Shown here: piece after piece, positions 7,843 to 16,375 of the stretch
Layout of the letters: the number at the start of each line of letters is the position of its first letter
How positions within the stretch are numbered: position 1 is the first letter of the stretch
NCBI GenBank assembly: GCA_012518615.1
Contig: JAAYRU010000043.1
Span: forward strand, 1-64,000
DNA: 64,000 bases
Reading direction: 5' to 3'
Origin: Christensenellaceae bacterium
GTDB taxonomy: Bacteria; Bacillota; Clostridia; Christensenellales; Aristaeellaceae
Notes under the pieces: model-generated
Databases searched by the model: none
Told to the model about the DNA's origin: nothing
The model's input: the letters and a program-made list of their open reading frames with translations, nothing else
Translations under genes and position numbers: made by a program

Positions 7843-8727
7843 ATGTCTAAAAGTTCAGAAGCACTAACAAATATACAAAACAGAATTAATAGGGATCATA
7901 TCTATTATAATGCTTACATAACCAGAGACGCCTCTCACGAACCACTCGTTGTGTATCAGAGTGGAGGAAAGAAGCGAAATTTCCCGGGGCATTTGTCTGG
8001 TCCTGCAATTTATGATCATTATATTATTCATTATATTACAAGCGGGAGAGGAAAATATTTTGTTGAAGACAAGAGCATTCCGTTGGACAAAGGAGATGCC
8101 TTTCTAATTAGACCTTATGAAAAAGTGCGCTATCAAGCTGATGATACTGATCCATACTTATATTATTGGGTGGGTTTTAACGGAACGGAAGTCAAAAAAC
8201 TATTGACGAAAAGTGGATTTAGTCAGCATCATTTTACTATCCGATATGACAGAGATGACGCATTACAAACAATAATGAAACAAATAAGCGAAACTCATCT
8301 ATCCTCACCCTCTCAAGAATATTATTTATTGGGGTTACTATACCAGATGTTTTCTTTAATCATAGACAACAACAAGTCTCAGGATATTCACATAGACCAG
8401 AGCTATTTATATACGGCTATGTGCTATATACGGACACACCTTACTGACCCGGAACTCTCAGTACAAAATATTGCAAACCATATAGGTATTCATCGTTCTC
8501 ACTTATATAAAGTTTTTCGCAATACTATGAATCAATCCGTTTTGGAGGTAATTCAAAAAATGCGTTTAGACAAAGCCAAACAGCTTCTTTCATATACAAG
8601 CCATTCAATTACGGACATATCCTCAGTCTGCGGTTTTTCTGATGCTTCTCATTTTTCTGCACTCTTCCGAAGTAAAGAAGGCATCACACCGAGAATCTAT
8701 CGACAAAAAAACAAACAAGAAGCGTGA
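7843..8727 (+). CDS. AraC-family transcriptional regulator
   Basis: This 294-residue regulator has an N-terminal AraC-type cupin (roughly residues 30-160; HYIIHYITSGRGKYFVED and the GDAFLIRP turn) that would sense a sugar, and a C-terminal double helix-turn-helix (about 190-290) with the typical second helix S-x-C-G-F-S-D-A-S-H-F-S-A-L-F-R. The ATG at 7843 was chosen over an upstream in-frame ATG at 7768 because AAGGAGGGAGG sits just before it, and because the 7768 ATG lies inside the repeat block. It is divergent from the nahK-side operon and points toward the 3' end of the intact importer operon. It is the likely activator of one or both; a broken copy lies at 1818. Confidence 0.93.
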   Translation: MSKSSEALTNIQNRINRDHIYYNAYITRDASHEPLVVYQSGGKKRNFPGHLSGPAIYDHYIIHYITSGRGKYFVEDKSIPLDKGDAFLIRPYEKVRYQADDTDPYLYYWVGFNGTEVKKLLTKSGFSQHHFTIRYDRDDALQTIMKQISETHLSSPSQEYYLLGLLYQMFSLIIDNNKSQDIHIDQSYLYTAMCYIRTHLTDPELSVQNIANHIGIHRSHLYKVFRNTMNQSVLEVIQKMRLDKAKQLLSYTSHSITDISSVCGFSDASHFSALFRSKEGITPRIYRQKNKQEA

Positions 8728-8801
8728 ATTTACTTTGCATTATCCCACACTACATTTTAGTACTTCTTTTCTTTTTTGTTATGAGTGGACACATACCTTT
8801 T

Positions 8802-8821
8802 GTTGTACTGTCCAGTACAAC
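8802..8821. repeat. Perfect 8-bp palindrome with 4-base spacer
   Basis: GTTGTACT (8802-8809) and AGTACAAC (8814-8821) are exact inverted repeats around GTCC. It lies about 75 bases after the araC stop and has no T-tract on either side, so it is a weak terminator or a protein-binding site. No function is assigned. Confidence 0.4.
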
Positions 8822-9084
8822 CTCTCCACTTCCCTTTCCTTCTTTGCTCCTCTCTTTTTTTGCGTTTGTGATGGTCTGATTGGTTATTAGTAAAAACCTA
8901 CTTTTTCACCAACATACATTACTTCATTTTTGGGCATCACAACGCTCATCCTCGATTAGTTTAGCATTATCTTGGACTAAAACTCTTTCATCTTCAAACA
9001 TAAAAAAGTATTCTCGGACTTGGTATTGTTTGCTACTTTTCCTATCCATTTCATGCTGCCTTACCTAAAATCAACATAACAATA
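8822..9084. other. Non-coding stretch between araC and the importer operon
   Basis: About 260 bases of T-rich plus-strand sequence between the 3' ends of two convergent units. No gene, motif or recognisable remnant was found here. Confidence 0.4.
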
Positions 9085-9118
9085 GGGATGGCGTAAACTT
9101 CTTATTCAACGCCATCCC
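9085..9118 (-). terminator. Terminator of the importer operon
   Basis: GGGATGGCGT (9085-9094) pairs perfectly with ACGCCATCCC (9109-9118) around a 14-base loop, 15 bases after the last permease stop. On the minus strand it is followed by a mixed T-rich TATTGTTATG; on the plus strand TTCTTGTATTT follows, so it may act both ways. Confidence 0.75.
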
Positions 9119-9132
9119 TTCTTGTATTTGAA

Positions 9133-10017
9133 TCAGCCCTTGATAGAGCCCATCATGATGCCCTTTTCAAAGAAGCGCTGAACCATCGGATAAATAATCA
9201 GTAGGGGCACAGCAGAGACTACTATGATAGCGTACTTCAAGGAAGCGTAGATTAACATAGTATTCATATCATCAACTCCCATCTGCTCGGACATGTCACC
9301 CATCTGGGATAACAGCAGAATCTGGCGCAGTAACACCTGCAAGGGATATAGATCTTTGTTGCGGATGTACATCATAGCTTCGAAATAGCTGTTCCAGTGT
9401 CCCACAAAGTAGTATAGCGTAATAACTGCTAGAATTGACTTACTCAGAGGTAAGATGATTTGGGTCATAGTGGCAAAGGGTGAACAGCCATCAATTGATG
9501 CTGCTTCCCGTAAGTCACCCGGGACGGAGTTGATGAAGTAGTTGCGCAAAAGTAGCATGTTTGTCGCATTGATAGCGCCGGGAAGTATAATCGCAAGCGG
9601 AGAATTCATCAGACCCAGGTTCTTTACATTGATGAAAGATGGTATCATACCGCCTGAGAAAAACATGGTGAAGGTAATCAGGAATGTGACGAAATTTTTA
9701 CCCTTAAGGTCGGGCAGGGATAGCGGATACGCTGCCATGATAGTCAGAATGACATTCAGCAAAGTGCCGCTGAAAGAATAGATAATCGTGTTTCTGTAGC
9801 CGTTGAGGATGTCCGCGCTGGCAAACACTCGACGATAACTGTTCAGCGTCATTTCTACAGGCCACAGCACCACATTACCGCTTAGGATATGAATGGGCTG
9901 GGACAACGAAGCGCTCAGAGTGTATATGAGAGGATATAGAGTAATTAGTCCGATTAGCACGGCTAAAGAATTGATAACGACCTGGTACGTGCGGTCGCCG
10001 CGGGTTTTCAGTTTCAT
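9133..10017 (-). CDS. Carbohydrate ABC transporter permease (LplC/YtcP type)
   Basis: This 294-residue inner-membrane permease is the second permease of a CUT1 importer. It shows six predicted helices, an EAA-loop region around REAASIDGCSPFATMTQIILP that docks the ATPase, and the family ending F-E-K-G-I-M-M-G-S-I-K-G. The start chosen is the ATG at 10017, preceded by GGAGGG; the first six codons of a longer frame overlap the ribosome site. It ends the leftward binding protein-permease-permease operon and is followed by a hairpin terminator. No ATPase gene is present; such importers commonly share an MsmK-type ATPase encoded elsewhere. The sequence resembles YtcP/LplC proteins for complex glycans; the actual substrate is unknown. 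Confidence 0.93.
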   Translation of the reverse strand: MKLKTRGDRTYQVVINSLAVLIGLITLYPLIYTLSASLSQPIHILSGNVVLWPVEMTLNSYRRVFASADILNGYRNTIIYSFSGTLLNVILTIMAAYPLSLPDLKGKNFVTFLITFTMFFSGGMIPSFINVKNLGLMNSPLAIILPGAINATNMLLLRNYFINSVPGDLREAASIDGCSPFATMTQIILPLSKSILAVITLYYFVGHWNSYFEAMMYIRNKDLYPLQVLLRQILLLSQMGDMSEQMGVDDMNTMLIYASLKYAIIVVSAVPLLIIYPMVQRFFEKGIMMGSIKG

Positions 10018-10059
10018 GTGCTTTCCCTCCTGCAAGGTGATTGAATGTTCTTGAGGAAA

Positions 10060-10980
10060 TTAGAACAGGCTGGTTTCAGTAACACGCTTGGATATGCTGT
10101 TGACCATCAGCAACAGAAATAAGCTGACAACTGAGTTAAACAGCCCGATGGCCGTGGCATAGTCGTATTCCAGATCCTCCAGACCGATCTTGTAAGTGTA
10201 AGTTGAGATGACCTCAGATACCGTTAGGTTCAGGTCAGTCTGCATGGCGTAAACCTTTTCAAAGCCGATACTTAGCACCTTGCCAGCCTCCAGAATTAGC
10301 ATAATAACAATGGTAGGCACTATACTTGGCAGGGTTATCTTTATTAGCTGCTGCCAACGATTAGCGCCGTCAACCTCAGCAGCTTCGTACATCTCTACAC
10401 TAATGGCAGACAAGGCAGAAATGAAGATAATTGCGTTCCAGCCTCCGTCCTTCCAGATACCGGAGATGATATACATGGGACGAAAGTATTTAGCACTGGC
10501 CATCAGGTAAAGCGGCTCAGAAATAAGTCCAAGTTTTATAAGAATCTTGTTGATAATGCCTGTGGATGGTGAGCACATGGCCATTAACATGCCGACTACC
10601 ACAATTGTGGATACAAAATGGGGAGCGTAGGTAATAGTTTGCAAACCTTTTTTTAACCTAGGGGAATGAATTTCATTCACGAGCAGTGCCAATATTATCG
10701 GGATAGGGAAGCTAAACAATAAGCTCATGAAGCCCAGATACAGCGTATTCCAGATGATGTTCAGGGAACTATAAGAGGAAAAGAAGCGCTCGAAGTGTTT
10801 CAATCCCACCCAATCACTTCCCCAAATGCCACTCCGAAATTTGAAGTTTTTAAAAGCAATCTGTACGCCCATCATGGGAACATATTTGAAAACGATATAG
10901 TAGACTATGACGGGAATCAGCAGCATATACATTTGCCAGTATTTTCCCATCGCCTTTTTCCATGTGTTTCTACGGTTCAT
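10060..10980 (-). CDS. Carbohydrate ABC transporter permease (LplB/YteP type)
   Basis: This 306-residue membrane protein is the first permease of the CUT1 importer. It has six helices, the N-terminal segment MYMLLIPVIVYYIVFKYVPM typical of LplB, and the EAA loop EMYEAAEVDGANRWQQLIKI. The ATG follows AGGAGGG. It lies about 40 bases upstream of the second permease and about 100 after the binding protein, so all three are co-transcribed. The LplB family is well supported. Confidence 0.94.
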   Translation of the reverse strand: MNRRNTWKKAMGKYWQMYMLLIPVIVYYIVFKYVPMMGVQIAFKNFKFRSGIWGSDWVGLKHFERFFSSYSSLNIIWNTLYLGFMSLLFSFPIPIILALLVNEIHSPRLKKGLQTITYAPHFVSTIVVVGMLMAMCSPSTGIINKILIKLGLISEPLYLMASAKYFRPMYIISGIWKDGGWNAIIFISALSAISVEMYEAAEVDGANRWQQLIKITLPSIVPTIVIMLILEAGKVLSIGFEKVYAMQTDLNLTVSEVISTYTYKIGLEDLEYDYATAIGLFNSVVSLFLLLMVNSISKRVTETSLF

Positions 10981-11078
10981 AAAGTACCCTCCTACATATG
11001 AACAGCTTTATTAGGGATGGATTGATAATTTGGAAGGACCTGTATTGCAAGGTCCCTCCCATCAGATATAACAATGAA

Positions 11079-12662
11079 TCAATAGTCGCCGCCGCTGTAA
11101 ATACGCTCCACAGCATTCTGATAAGCATCCAGTAGCTTCTTGCCACCCATGGCATCGATCTGCTTGACGAAGCTGTTCCACCACTCATCAGTCAACTCAA
11201 CCTCACCGGCAATTACTTGAGCGGTGCTGGTATTTATGAAGGAGCGAATGTCGCCCTGAACAGTATTAATGACTTCGTTCTCTTCCTCTGTCCAGGAAAA
11301 GATGGGCCAAATAGTTTTGGGCAGATAATCCATTAGGGCAAAGGCGGTGGAAGCAGGTTCAGCTTCATATTCTCCGCCCCACAGATTTTCAAGCATGACA
11401 GCAGGGTTACGTCCACCAGGCCACATTGCGAACTGCGCAATGAAGTTGTCCTGTGTCATATCGGAAGTACGAGTTGCAAGCGTTGCTTCCGTATAACCCA
11501 ACGAGCCATCAGCCTTCGCTTCCCAGTTCACATCTTTTACGCCAGCATGATAGAACAGACTGCCTTCTTCACTGTAGAAGTAATCAACCCACTTCAGAGC
11601 CAACTCAATGTTCTTACATTCGACAGTTACAGCAAAATTACCAGTAGTATGAAGGTTAGAACGACAATTGGACACGATATTATAACCGTCGGGACCAGCC
11701 AGTTGCCACTTCATTCCAGACCAAGCGTCAACGGTTTCTGTAGGAATATTGTACAAAGTAGTAGCGCAAGTGATTCCAATACGATTTTCGGTTGCTAGAG
11801 CAGTAATGTTTTTATCACCATTGGTGAAAATTTCCTGATAGATCAGCTTCTCGCTGTACAGTTTATTGAGATATTCAAGGAATTTGCGATAATTCTCGCT
11901 TTGAGCGTAGATGCGAAGTGCGCCATTTTCGGGATCAACGTCCACTATGGCATGGTGCTGGGTACCACGAGTGCCCAAACCAAAGGTTCCGTAGAAGTAG
12001 CTATACAACCAATTGACACTTGCAACCAGCGGAATTTCATCAGCTTGACCATTACCGTTCAAATCACTATCACGGATAGCAACCAGTAGGTTATACAGGT
12101 CACCAGTGGTTTTCGGCATTTCCTTACCCACTTTTTCAAGAGCTTTCTGGTTGATGTACATCTTGTTAGGCACACGCATTTGAGGTGCCAAAACCACTTG
12201 AGGTAGACCATAAATCGCTCCGTTTGGAGCAGTGATGGCCATGGCGATGTCGGGATACTGAGCCAGCAAAGCCTTGAAGTTGGGCATGCAGGTATCAATG
12301 TATGGCGCAAGATCCACCAAAATTTCATCTTCGCCCCATTCAAACATCTGAGCATTACTCAAACCGGCCTTCAGGATAATATCAGGAAGTTCGTCTGACG
12401 CAATAGATGCTGCTAGTGCATTGTTAAACACACTGGGATCTATATTTTCCCATTCAATGTGAACGCCGGTCATTTCCTCATAGGCTTTCATGTTACCTAC
12501 ATTACCATAGTCTTGATTCGGGTAGAAACTGCCAGTACGCGCCAGGACCTTAAAAGTGACGGGCTCTGCAGTTAGTGGAAACTGTGCTTCTGCAAACATG
12601 CAAGTGCAAGTCAGCAGCATAGCCAGAACCAGAAGAAGGGGCAGGATACGTTTAACATTCAT
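11079..12662 (-). CDS. Extracellular sugar-binding protein of a CUT1 ABC importer
   Basis: This 527-residue type 1 solute-binding protein is of the long LplA/YtcQ kind, which usually bind oligosaccharides. A signal peptide covers residues 1-26 and ends F-A-E-A, an ordinary signal peptidase I site; the cysteines before it do not make a proper lipobox, so anchoring is uncertain. Binding-protein features include a DELPDIILKAG stretch near 110 and a calcium-like loop DSDLNGNGQADEIP near 205. AAGGAGG precedes the ATG. It is the first gene of the operon, with a 400-base upstream region carrying three 21-bp-spaced repeats, suggesting AraC control. The ligand is unknown; GlcNAc-containing glycans are plausible given nahK nearby (inference). 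Confidence 0.95.
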   Translation of the reverse strand: MNVKRILPLLLVLAMLLTCTCMFAEAQFPLTAEPVTFKVLARTGSFYPNQDYGNVGNMKAYEEMTGVHIEWENIDPSVFNNALAASIASDELPDIILKAGLSNAQMFEWGEDEILVDLAPYIDTCMPNFKALLAQYPDIAMAITAPNGAIYGLPQVVLAPQMRVPNKMYINQKALEKVGKEMPKTTGDLYNLLVAIRDSDLNGNGQADEIPLVASVNWLYSYFYGTFGLGTRGTQHHAIVDVDPENGALRIYAQSENYRKFLEYLNKLYSEKLIYQEIFTNGDKNITALATENRIGITCATTLYNIPTETVDAWSGMKWQLAGPDGYNIVSNCRSNLHTTGNFAVTVECKNIELALKWVDYFYSEEGSLFYHAGVKDVNWEAKADGSLGYTEATLATRTSDMTQDNFIAQFAMWPGGRNPAVMLENLWGGEYEAEPASTAFALMDYLPKTIWPIFSWTEEENEVINTVQGDIRSFINTSTAQVIAGEVELTDEWWNSFVKQIDAMGGKKLLDAYQNAVERIYSGGDY

Positions 12663-12718
12663 GTTGGATACCTCCTTATATTTCTCTCCGTCCTTTTCAG
12701 ACGGTTAGATTCCTTGCG

Positions 12719-12768
12719 TGATATATAGTCCTTTCCACAGAATGCGAAAGAAATAGTCCTATATATCA
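12719..12768. repeat. Inverted repeat in the binding-protein leader
   Basis: TGATATATAG (12719-12728) and CTATATATCA (12759-12768) are exact inverted repeats about 55-105 bases upstream of the binding-protein start. The motif ATAGTCC occurs once near each arm. It could form a leader hairpin in the mRNA or be an operator; neither was tested. Confidence 0.4.
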
Positions 12769-12795
12769 TAGAGTTATTTGCTTTCATAATCTATA

Positions 12796-12846
12796 ATAAA
12801 TGTTTCATATACTGTGATAAATGTTTCATTTGCCATTATAAATGTT
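12796..12846. promoter_or_regulatory. Three direct repeats at 21-bp spacing, candidate AraC operators
   Basis: ATAAATGTTTCAT occurs at 12796-12808 and at 12817-12829, and a shorter ATAAATGTT at 12838-12846. Starts are exactly 21 bp apart, two helical turns, so the sites face the same side of the DNA. They lie 135-185 bases upstream of the binding-protein ATG. The same TAAATGTTTCA core occurs upstream of the AraC gene at 7764, linking regulator and target. No clear -35/-10 pair could be fixed downstream. Confidence 0.6.
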
Positions 12847-13076
12847 GAAGATTAAAAATCAAAAATAAGGAGTAAACAACAATGATATGATTGATTTAAC
12901 TTAAGAAATGTATCAGACGGTCCTACTATATCCAAAACATCTTCGCATTTATAATCAGATTAATTGTATTGTAGATGTTGCGTAAGAAAAGTGTGAATTT
13001 TTGTCTAGTCTTGTTTTAAAAGTATCATATATTATTAGTAATAAGCAAGTTTTTTTCTAAATCATTATGCTATAAA
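12847..13076. other. AT-rich intergenic stretch upstream of the importer
   Basis: No gene is visible. The stretch is AT-rich and holds no clear remnant; it may include part of the importer control region and the approach to the mobile element. Confidence 0.35.
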
Positions 13077-13397
13077 CTAAGAGAAAAATGAAGTTAGGGC
13101 AGTGTGAAATCTTTTCTGTAAATACCGGTCTTCTACGATAAAACCAAGGTAGCTGTATAATATCTGCTTTGGGTACATCACATATAAGTCTTCATAAGTC
13201 AACGCAGCAGTTTCATTATTATGAAAACCAAATACATGTATAAACAACCGACCAATCACTTGACCTGGTGTGTGAATAACATCTATACAAAGCAACATCA
13301 AGAGTGCAAATCTTCTACCCGAGTAAGCGGTATATACAACATGCATAGACTCAACTTCATCGTTTAATTTGATGCGCCATTCAGTATCCCAAAACAC
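13077..13397 (-). CDS. Unrecognised short ORF, possibly a gene remnant
   Basis: This is a 106-residue frame with no family I recognise. It begins at a GTG without a proper ribosome site; the GGGAGG at about 13411 instead serves an out-of-frame ATG that stops after 12 codons. The frame reads protein-like upstream of the GTG too (G-D-A-V-F-W-D-T-E-W), suggesting a truncated gene. It has one hydrophobic patch (F-A-L-L-M-L-L-C-I-D-V-I) and no motif. It sits between the importer control region and the defence cargo, near the presumed left end of the mobile element, so decay at a junction is plausible. Confidence 0.33.
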   Translation of the reverse strand: MFWDTEWRIKLNDEVESMHVVYTAYSGRRFALLMLLCIDVIHTPGQVIGRLFIHVFGFHNNETAALTYEDLYVMYPKQILYSYLGFIVEDRYLQKRFHTALTSFFS

Positions 13398-13546
13398 AGC
13401 ATCACCTTAACAACCTCCCATATATGTTTGACAGTTTTTCGTTTGTCATTCGTAAAGCCTCTTTTTTCCAAACGAAATCTTGATAATGAACTCAATATTC
13501 TTTTACATAATTAACTTCAAAAAATTATTTCAGATGACATCACCTA

Positions 13547-13575
13547 TTTGCATATACATTATTATCGATTATAAT
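13547..13575 (+). promoter_or_regulatory. Promoter of the Gabija-like operon
   Basis: TTTGCA (13547-13552) and TATAAT (13570-13575) are separated by 17 bases, about 20 bases before the AGGAGG at 13594. The -10 is perfect and the -35 has four of six consensus bases. It is the only good rightward promoter before the OLD nuclease gene. Confidence 0.5.
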
Positions 13576-13607
13576 GTTGTTAGTAACAAATTTAGGAGGT
13601 CTGTATC

Positions 13608-13691
13608 ATAAAAACCGATAAACAAACCAATTTCCCAAAATGCAATAGTGGCAAACTCACGATAACATTGCCATTTTTGTCTTTTGAATAA
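13608..13691 (+). CDS. 28-codon small ORF with ideal ribosome site but ATA start
   Basis: AGGAGG (13594-13599) is eight bases before an ATA codon at 13608, followed by an uninterrupted frame (K-T-D-K-Q-T-N-F-P-K-C-N-S-G-K-L-T-I-T-L-P-F-L-S-F-E) ending at TAA 13691, 20 bases before the nuclease ATG. Either an ATG was lost by one mutation, ATA is used as a rare start, or the frame is chance. It lies between the promoter and the nuclease gene, so it could act as a leader coupling translation. Confidence 0.27.
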   Translation: MKTDKQTNFPKCNSGKLTITLPFLSFE

Positions 13692-13711
13692 TTAAAAGGT
13701 TGAATAAAATC

Positions 13712-15277
13712 ATGGCTACAATTATAAAAAAAATCAGGCTCATTAACTACAAAAGATTTCTTTACTACACTATTACCCCCAACGAACATATTAACATTTT
13801 AGTTGGAGATAATGAGGTTGGTAAGAGTACTGTTTTAGAAGCGATAGATTTAGTTACAAGTGGTAGCATTCGTAAAGTCGAAGCTATCGGTCTTGATCGA
13901 CTGTTAAATAGCGATGCTGTAAAGGCATTCAAATCTGGTGAAAGAAAAATTTGTAATTTGCCTCACATAAAAATCGAACTCTACCTTGAAGGAAATTTTG
14001 ATTTTACAATGAATGGGAAAAATAATTCTGACGGAATTCCATGTGATGGTATTCGAATGATCTGTGCACCTAACCCTGATTATTATTCTGAAATAGCTGA
14101 TTCTTTAACAGAAAACAGCGATTACTTCCCGTTCGACTTCTACACTATTCGCTTTTCAACATTTGCGGATCAAGGATATTCTGGTTACAGAAAAAAAATC
14201 CGTAGCTTGTTCATTGTTAGTGAAAGTTTAAGTTCCGAGTATGCAACAAATGATTTTGTTAAACGTATGTACTCTCAATATACAGAAGATAACATAAAAG
14301 AAAGAGCGTTACATAAAAGTAAATATCGACAACTCAAAAACAACTTCTGTTTGGAATCTCTCCAATCTTTAAACGATCGTATTCCTTCATCTAAAGGATA
14401 TTCATTTGGTCTTAAATCTTGCTCTGTTTTTGGCTTAGAAAATGATCTCATGATATATGAGAATGACATAGGAATTGATAACCAAGGAACTGGTAAACAA
14501 GTTTTTATTAAAACTGATTTTGCTTTAGAACGAGCCGGTGATATTGTTGATGTTATATTGATTGAAGAACCTGAGAATCATTTAAGTCATGTCAATTTGA
14601 GAAAACTAATTAACATTATAGTGAACACAAAAAAAGGGCAATTATTCATTTCCACGCATAATAGCCTAATAAGCACACGACTTGAATTAAAAAACCTGCA
14701 AATTATGCACCAATGCTCTAGTAAAAATCCAATTTCATTAAAAGATTTGGATGATGAAACCGCAAAATACTTTATGAAAGCCCCTGTTGCTGGAATCATT
14801 GAATATATTCTATCAAGTAAAACCATTTTAGTTGAAGGTCCATCTGAATATATGTTGTTCGAGAAATTTTATAAATCCACAGCTAATACTTCTCCTGAAA
14901 ATGATGGTGTTAGTATTATTGACATTCATGGTTTGAGCTTCAAAAGATATTTGTCTATTGCCAAGATACTTGGTAACAAGGTTGCAGTAATTACTGATAA
15001 CGATGGAGACATGCAAAAAAACTGTGTCGATAAATATACTGACTTCCAAAATGATACGAATATCAAAATATTTTATGATGAAGATGAGAAAATCAAAACA
15101 TATGAAATGGTTTTGTATGAAAATAATAAGGAGCTCTGCAACCAATTATTTGGAAAAGACCCATTAAAATATATGCTCAACAATAAAACAGAAGCAGCAT
15201 TTTCTTTATTAAATAATGACACCAATATTGTTGTCCCAGATTACATTAGCAACGCAATAAAATGGATAAGAAAGTAA
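13712..15277 (+). CDS. OLD-family ATPase-TOPRIM nuclease, GajA-like
   Basis: This 521-residue protein fuses an ABC/SMC-type ATPase to a TOPRIM nuclease, the layout of OLD-family proteins and of GajA of the Gabija defence system. The Walker A motif GDNEVGKST is at 32-40, Walker B with IEEPENHL near 283, and F-I-S-T-H-N-S (the switch histidine) near 310. The TOPRIM part shows ILVEGPSEYMLF near 372 and the acidic TDNDGDM near 428. The start is the ATG at 13712; an ATG four codons upstream lacks a better ribosome site. Its 3' end overlaps the helicase gene by 16 bases, the arrangement of class 2 OLD pairs. Codons are much more AT-rich than the conjugation genes, marking it as cargo. GajA acts as a DNA-nicking nuclease controlled by nucleotide levels; that activity here is inferred. 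Confidence 0.86.
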   Translation: MATIIKKIRLINYKRFLYYTITPNEHINILVGDNEVGKSTVLEAIDLVTSGSIRKVEAIGLDRLLNSDAVKAFKSGERKICNLPHIKIELYLEGNFDFTMNGKNNSDGIPCDGIRMICAPNPDYYSEIADSLTENSDYFPFDFYTIRFSTFADQGYSGYRKKIRSLFIVSESLSSEYATNDFVKRMYSQYTEDNIKERALHKSKYRQLKNNFCLESLQSLNDRIPSSKGYSFGLKSCSVFGLENDLMIYENDIGIDNQGTGKQVFIKTDFALERAGDIVDVILIEEPENHLSHVNLRKLINIIVNTKKGQLFISTHNSLISTRLELKNLQIMHQCSSKNPISLKDLDDETAKYFMKAPVAGIIEYILSSKTILVEGPSEYMLFEKFYKSTANTSPENDGVSIIDIHGLSFKRYLSIAKILGNKVAVITDNDGDMQKNCVDKYTDFQNDTNIKIFYDEDEKIKTYEMVLYENNKELCNQLFGKDPLKYMLNNKTEAAFSLLNNDTNIVVPDYISNAIKWIRK

Positions 15278-16296
15278 TTTTTGCCGTTGCAGGGTCCGGC
15301 AAAACCACTTATATTGTAAATAATTTAGATTATCATAAGCGTTTTTTGATTGTTACATTTACAAATAACAATTACAATAATTTACAAAAGAAAATCCTAG
15401 AAAAATTCGATGGTACTTGGCCAGGAAACATTACATTACTTACCTATTTTCAATTCCTATTTCAATTCTGTTATAAGCCATTTTTATCTGACAAATTGAA
15501 AACTAGAGGTATCATCTATGAAAAAAATCCTGAGCGTTTCATTGAGCAAACTAACAAACAATACTACATGACTTCAAATGGGTATCTATACAGCAATCGA
15601 ATTGCGCTATTAATTAAAAAACATGTTTTAAATGAACTCAAGGAACGACTTTGTAAATATTTTGACTGTTTTATTATTGATGAAGTACAAGATATTGCTG
15701 GTCATGACTTTAATTTGCTGGAAGAATTAATAACAGCTGCAATTGACATTCTCTTTGTTGGCGATTTTTTCCAGCATACTTTTGATACCAGTCAAGACGG
15801 GAATGTAAATAAAAATCTTTATAAGGATATGTTAAAATACAAAAAAAGATTCGAATCAAAAGGAATTACGGTTGATACCACAACTTTAACTTATAGCTGG
15901 AGATGCAGTAAAAATATTTGTAGTTTTATTACAAAAAATCTAGATATTCCAATATATTCGCACCGTTCATCCAACGACAACACACAAATTGAATTAATCA
16001 AAGACTCTAACAAAGCATTTTCCATATTGAACAACGAGAATATTATAAAACTTCACTATCAGAACAGCGCAAAATACGGGCGAGGTCATAAAAACTGGGG
16101 AGACTCTAAAGGCGAAGATCATTATATTGATGTTTGTGTTTTGTTAAACAAAACTACCAAGAGAGCTTTTAATACAAAGAGCATTGATACTCTTGCTCCC
16201 GCAACAAGAAATAAACTATATGTGGCAATTACACGTGCCCATGGGAATGTGTATTTTGTTGATGAAGCTTTAGTCGTCAAAAAAAGCAACACTTAA
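15262..16296 (+). CDS. Short UvrD/Rep-like helicase, GajB-like
   Basis: This 344-residue superfamily 1 helicase-like protein shows Walker A AVAGSGKTT at 8-16, motif II IIDEVQDI near 138, motif III GDFFQHTFD near 167, a W-R motif (TYSWRC) near 212 and a motif VI-like LYVAITRAHGNVYF near 315, so both RecA-like lobes seem present. It is well below the roughly 490 residues of the characterised GajB, so accessory subdomains are reduced. It begins inside the end of the nuclease gene without a strong ribosome site, indicating coupled translation. Together they fit a compact Gabija system. A perfect 15-bp hairpin follows. The helicase family is sure; assignment to Gabija rests on the pair. Confidence 0.83.
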   Translation: MDKKVIFAVAGSGKTTYIVNNLDYHKRFLIVTFTNNNYNNLQKKILEKFDGTWPGNITLLTYFQFLFQFCYKPFLSDKLKTRGIIYEKNPERFIEQTNKQYYMTSNGYLYSNRIALLIKKHVLNELKERLCKYFDCFIIDEVQDIAGHDFNLLEELITAAIDILFVGDFFQHTFDTSQDGNVNKNLYKDMLKYKKRFESKGITVDTTTLTYSWRCSKNICSFITKNLDIPIYSHRSSNDNTQIELIKDSNKAFSILNNENIIKLHYQNSAKYGRGHKNWGDSKGEDHYIDVCVLLNKTTKRAFNTKSIDTLAPATRNKLYVAITRAHGNVYFVDEALVVKKSNT

Positions 16297-16338
16297 TTAA
16301 AAAGATACTGTTACCAATTTAAATTCACAAATCAGTAA

Positions 16339-16375
16339 TAGAGTACACTAAAGTTGCAGTCTTTAGTGTACTCTA
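16339..16375. terminator. Perfect 15-bp hairpin after the Gabija-like operon
   Basis: TAGAGTACACTAAAG (16339-16353) pairs without mismatch with CTTTAGTGTACTCTA (16361-16375) around a 7-base loop, 43 bases after the helicase stop. No T-run follows (TCGGCTTCC), so termination would be imperfect; a protein-binding role is also possible. Confidence 0.55.

Noticed and set aside
8880..9068. 62-codon frame between araC and importer
   Set aside because: No ribosome site and no protein-like pattern.
13077..13397. Integrase remnant at the left end
   Set aside because: The frame was searched for R-H-R-Y or serine recombinase motifs and shows none.
13592..13789. 65-codon minus-strand frame
   Set aside because: Opposite to the start of the OLD nuclease gene with no ribosome site; shadow frame.
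13712..16296. PARIS system (AriA/AriB)
   Set aside because: PARIS has separate ATPase and nuclease proteins; here ATPase and TOPRIM are one protein and the partner is a helicase.
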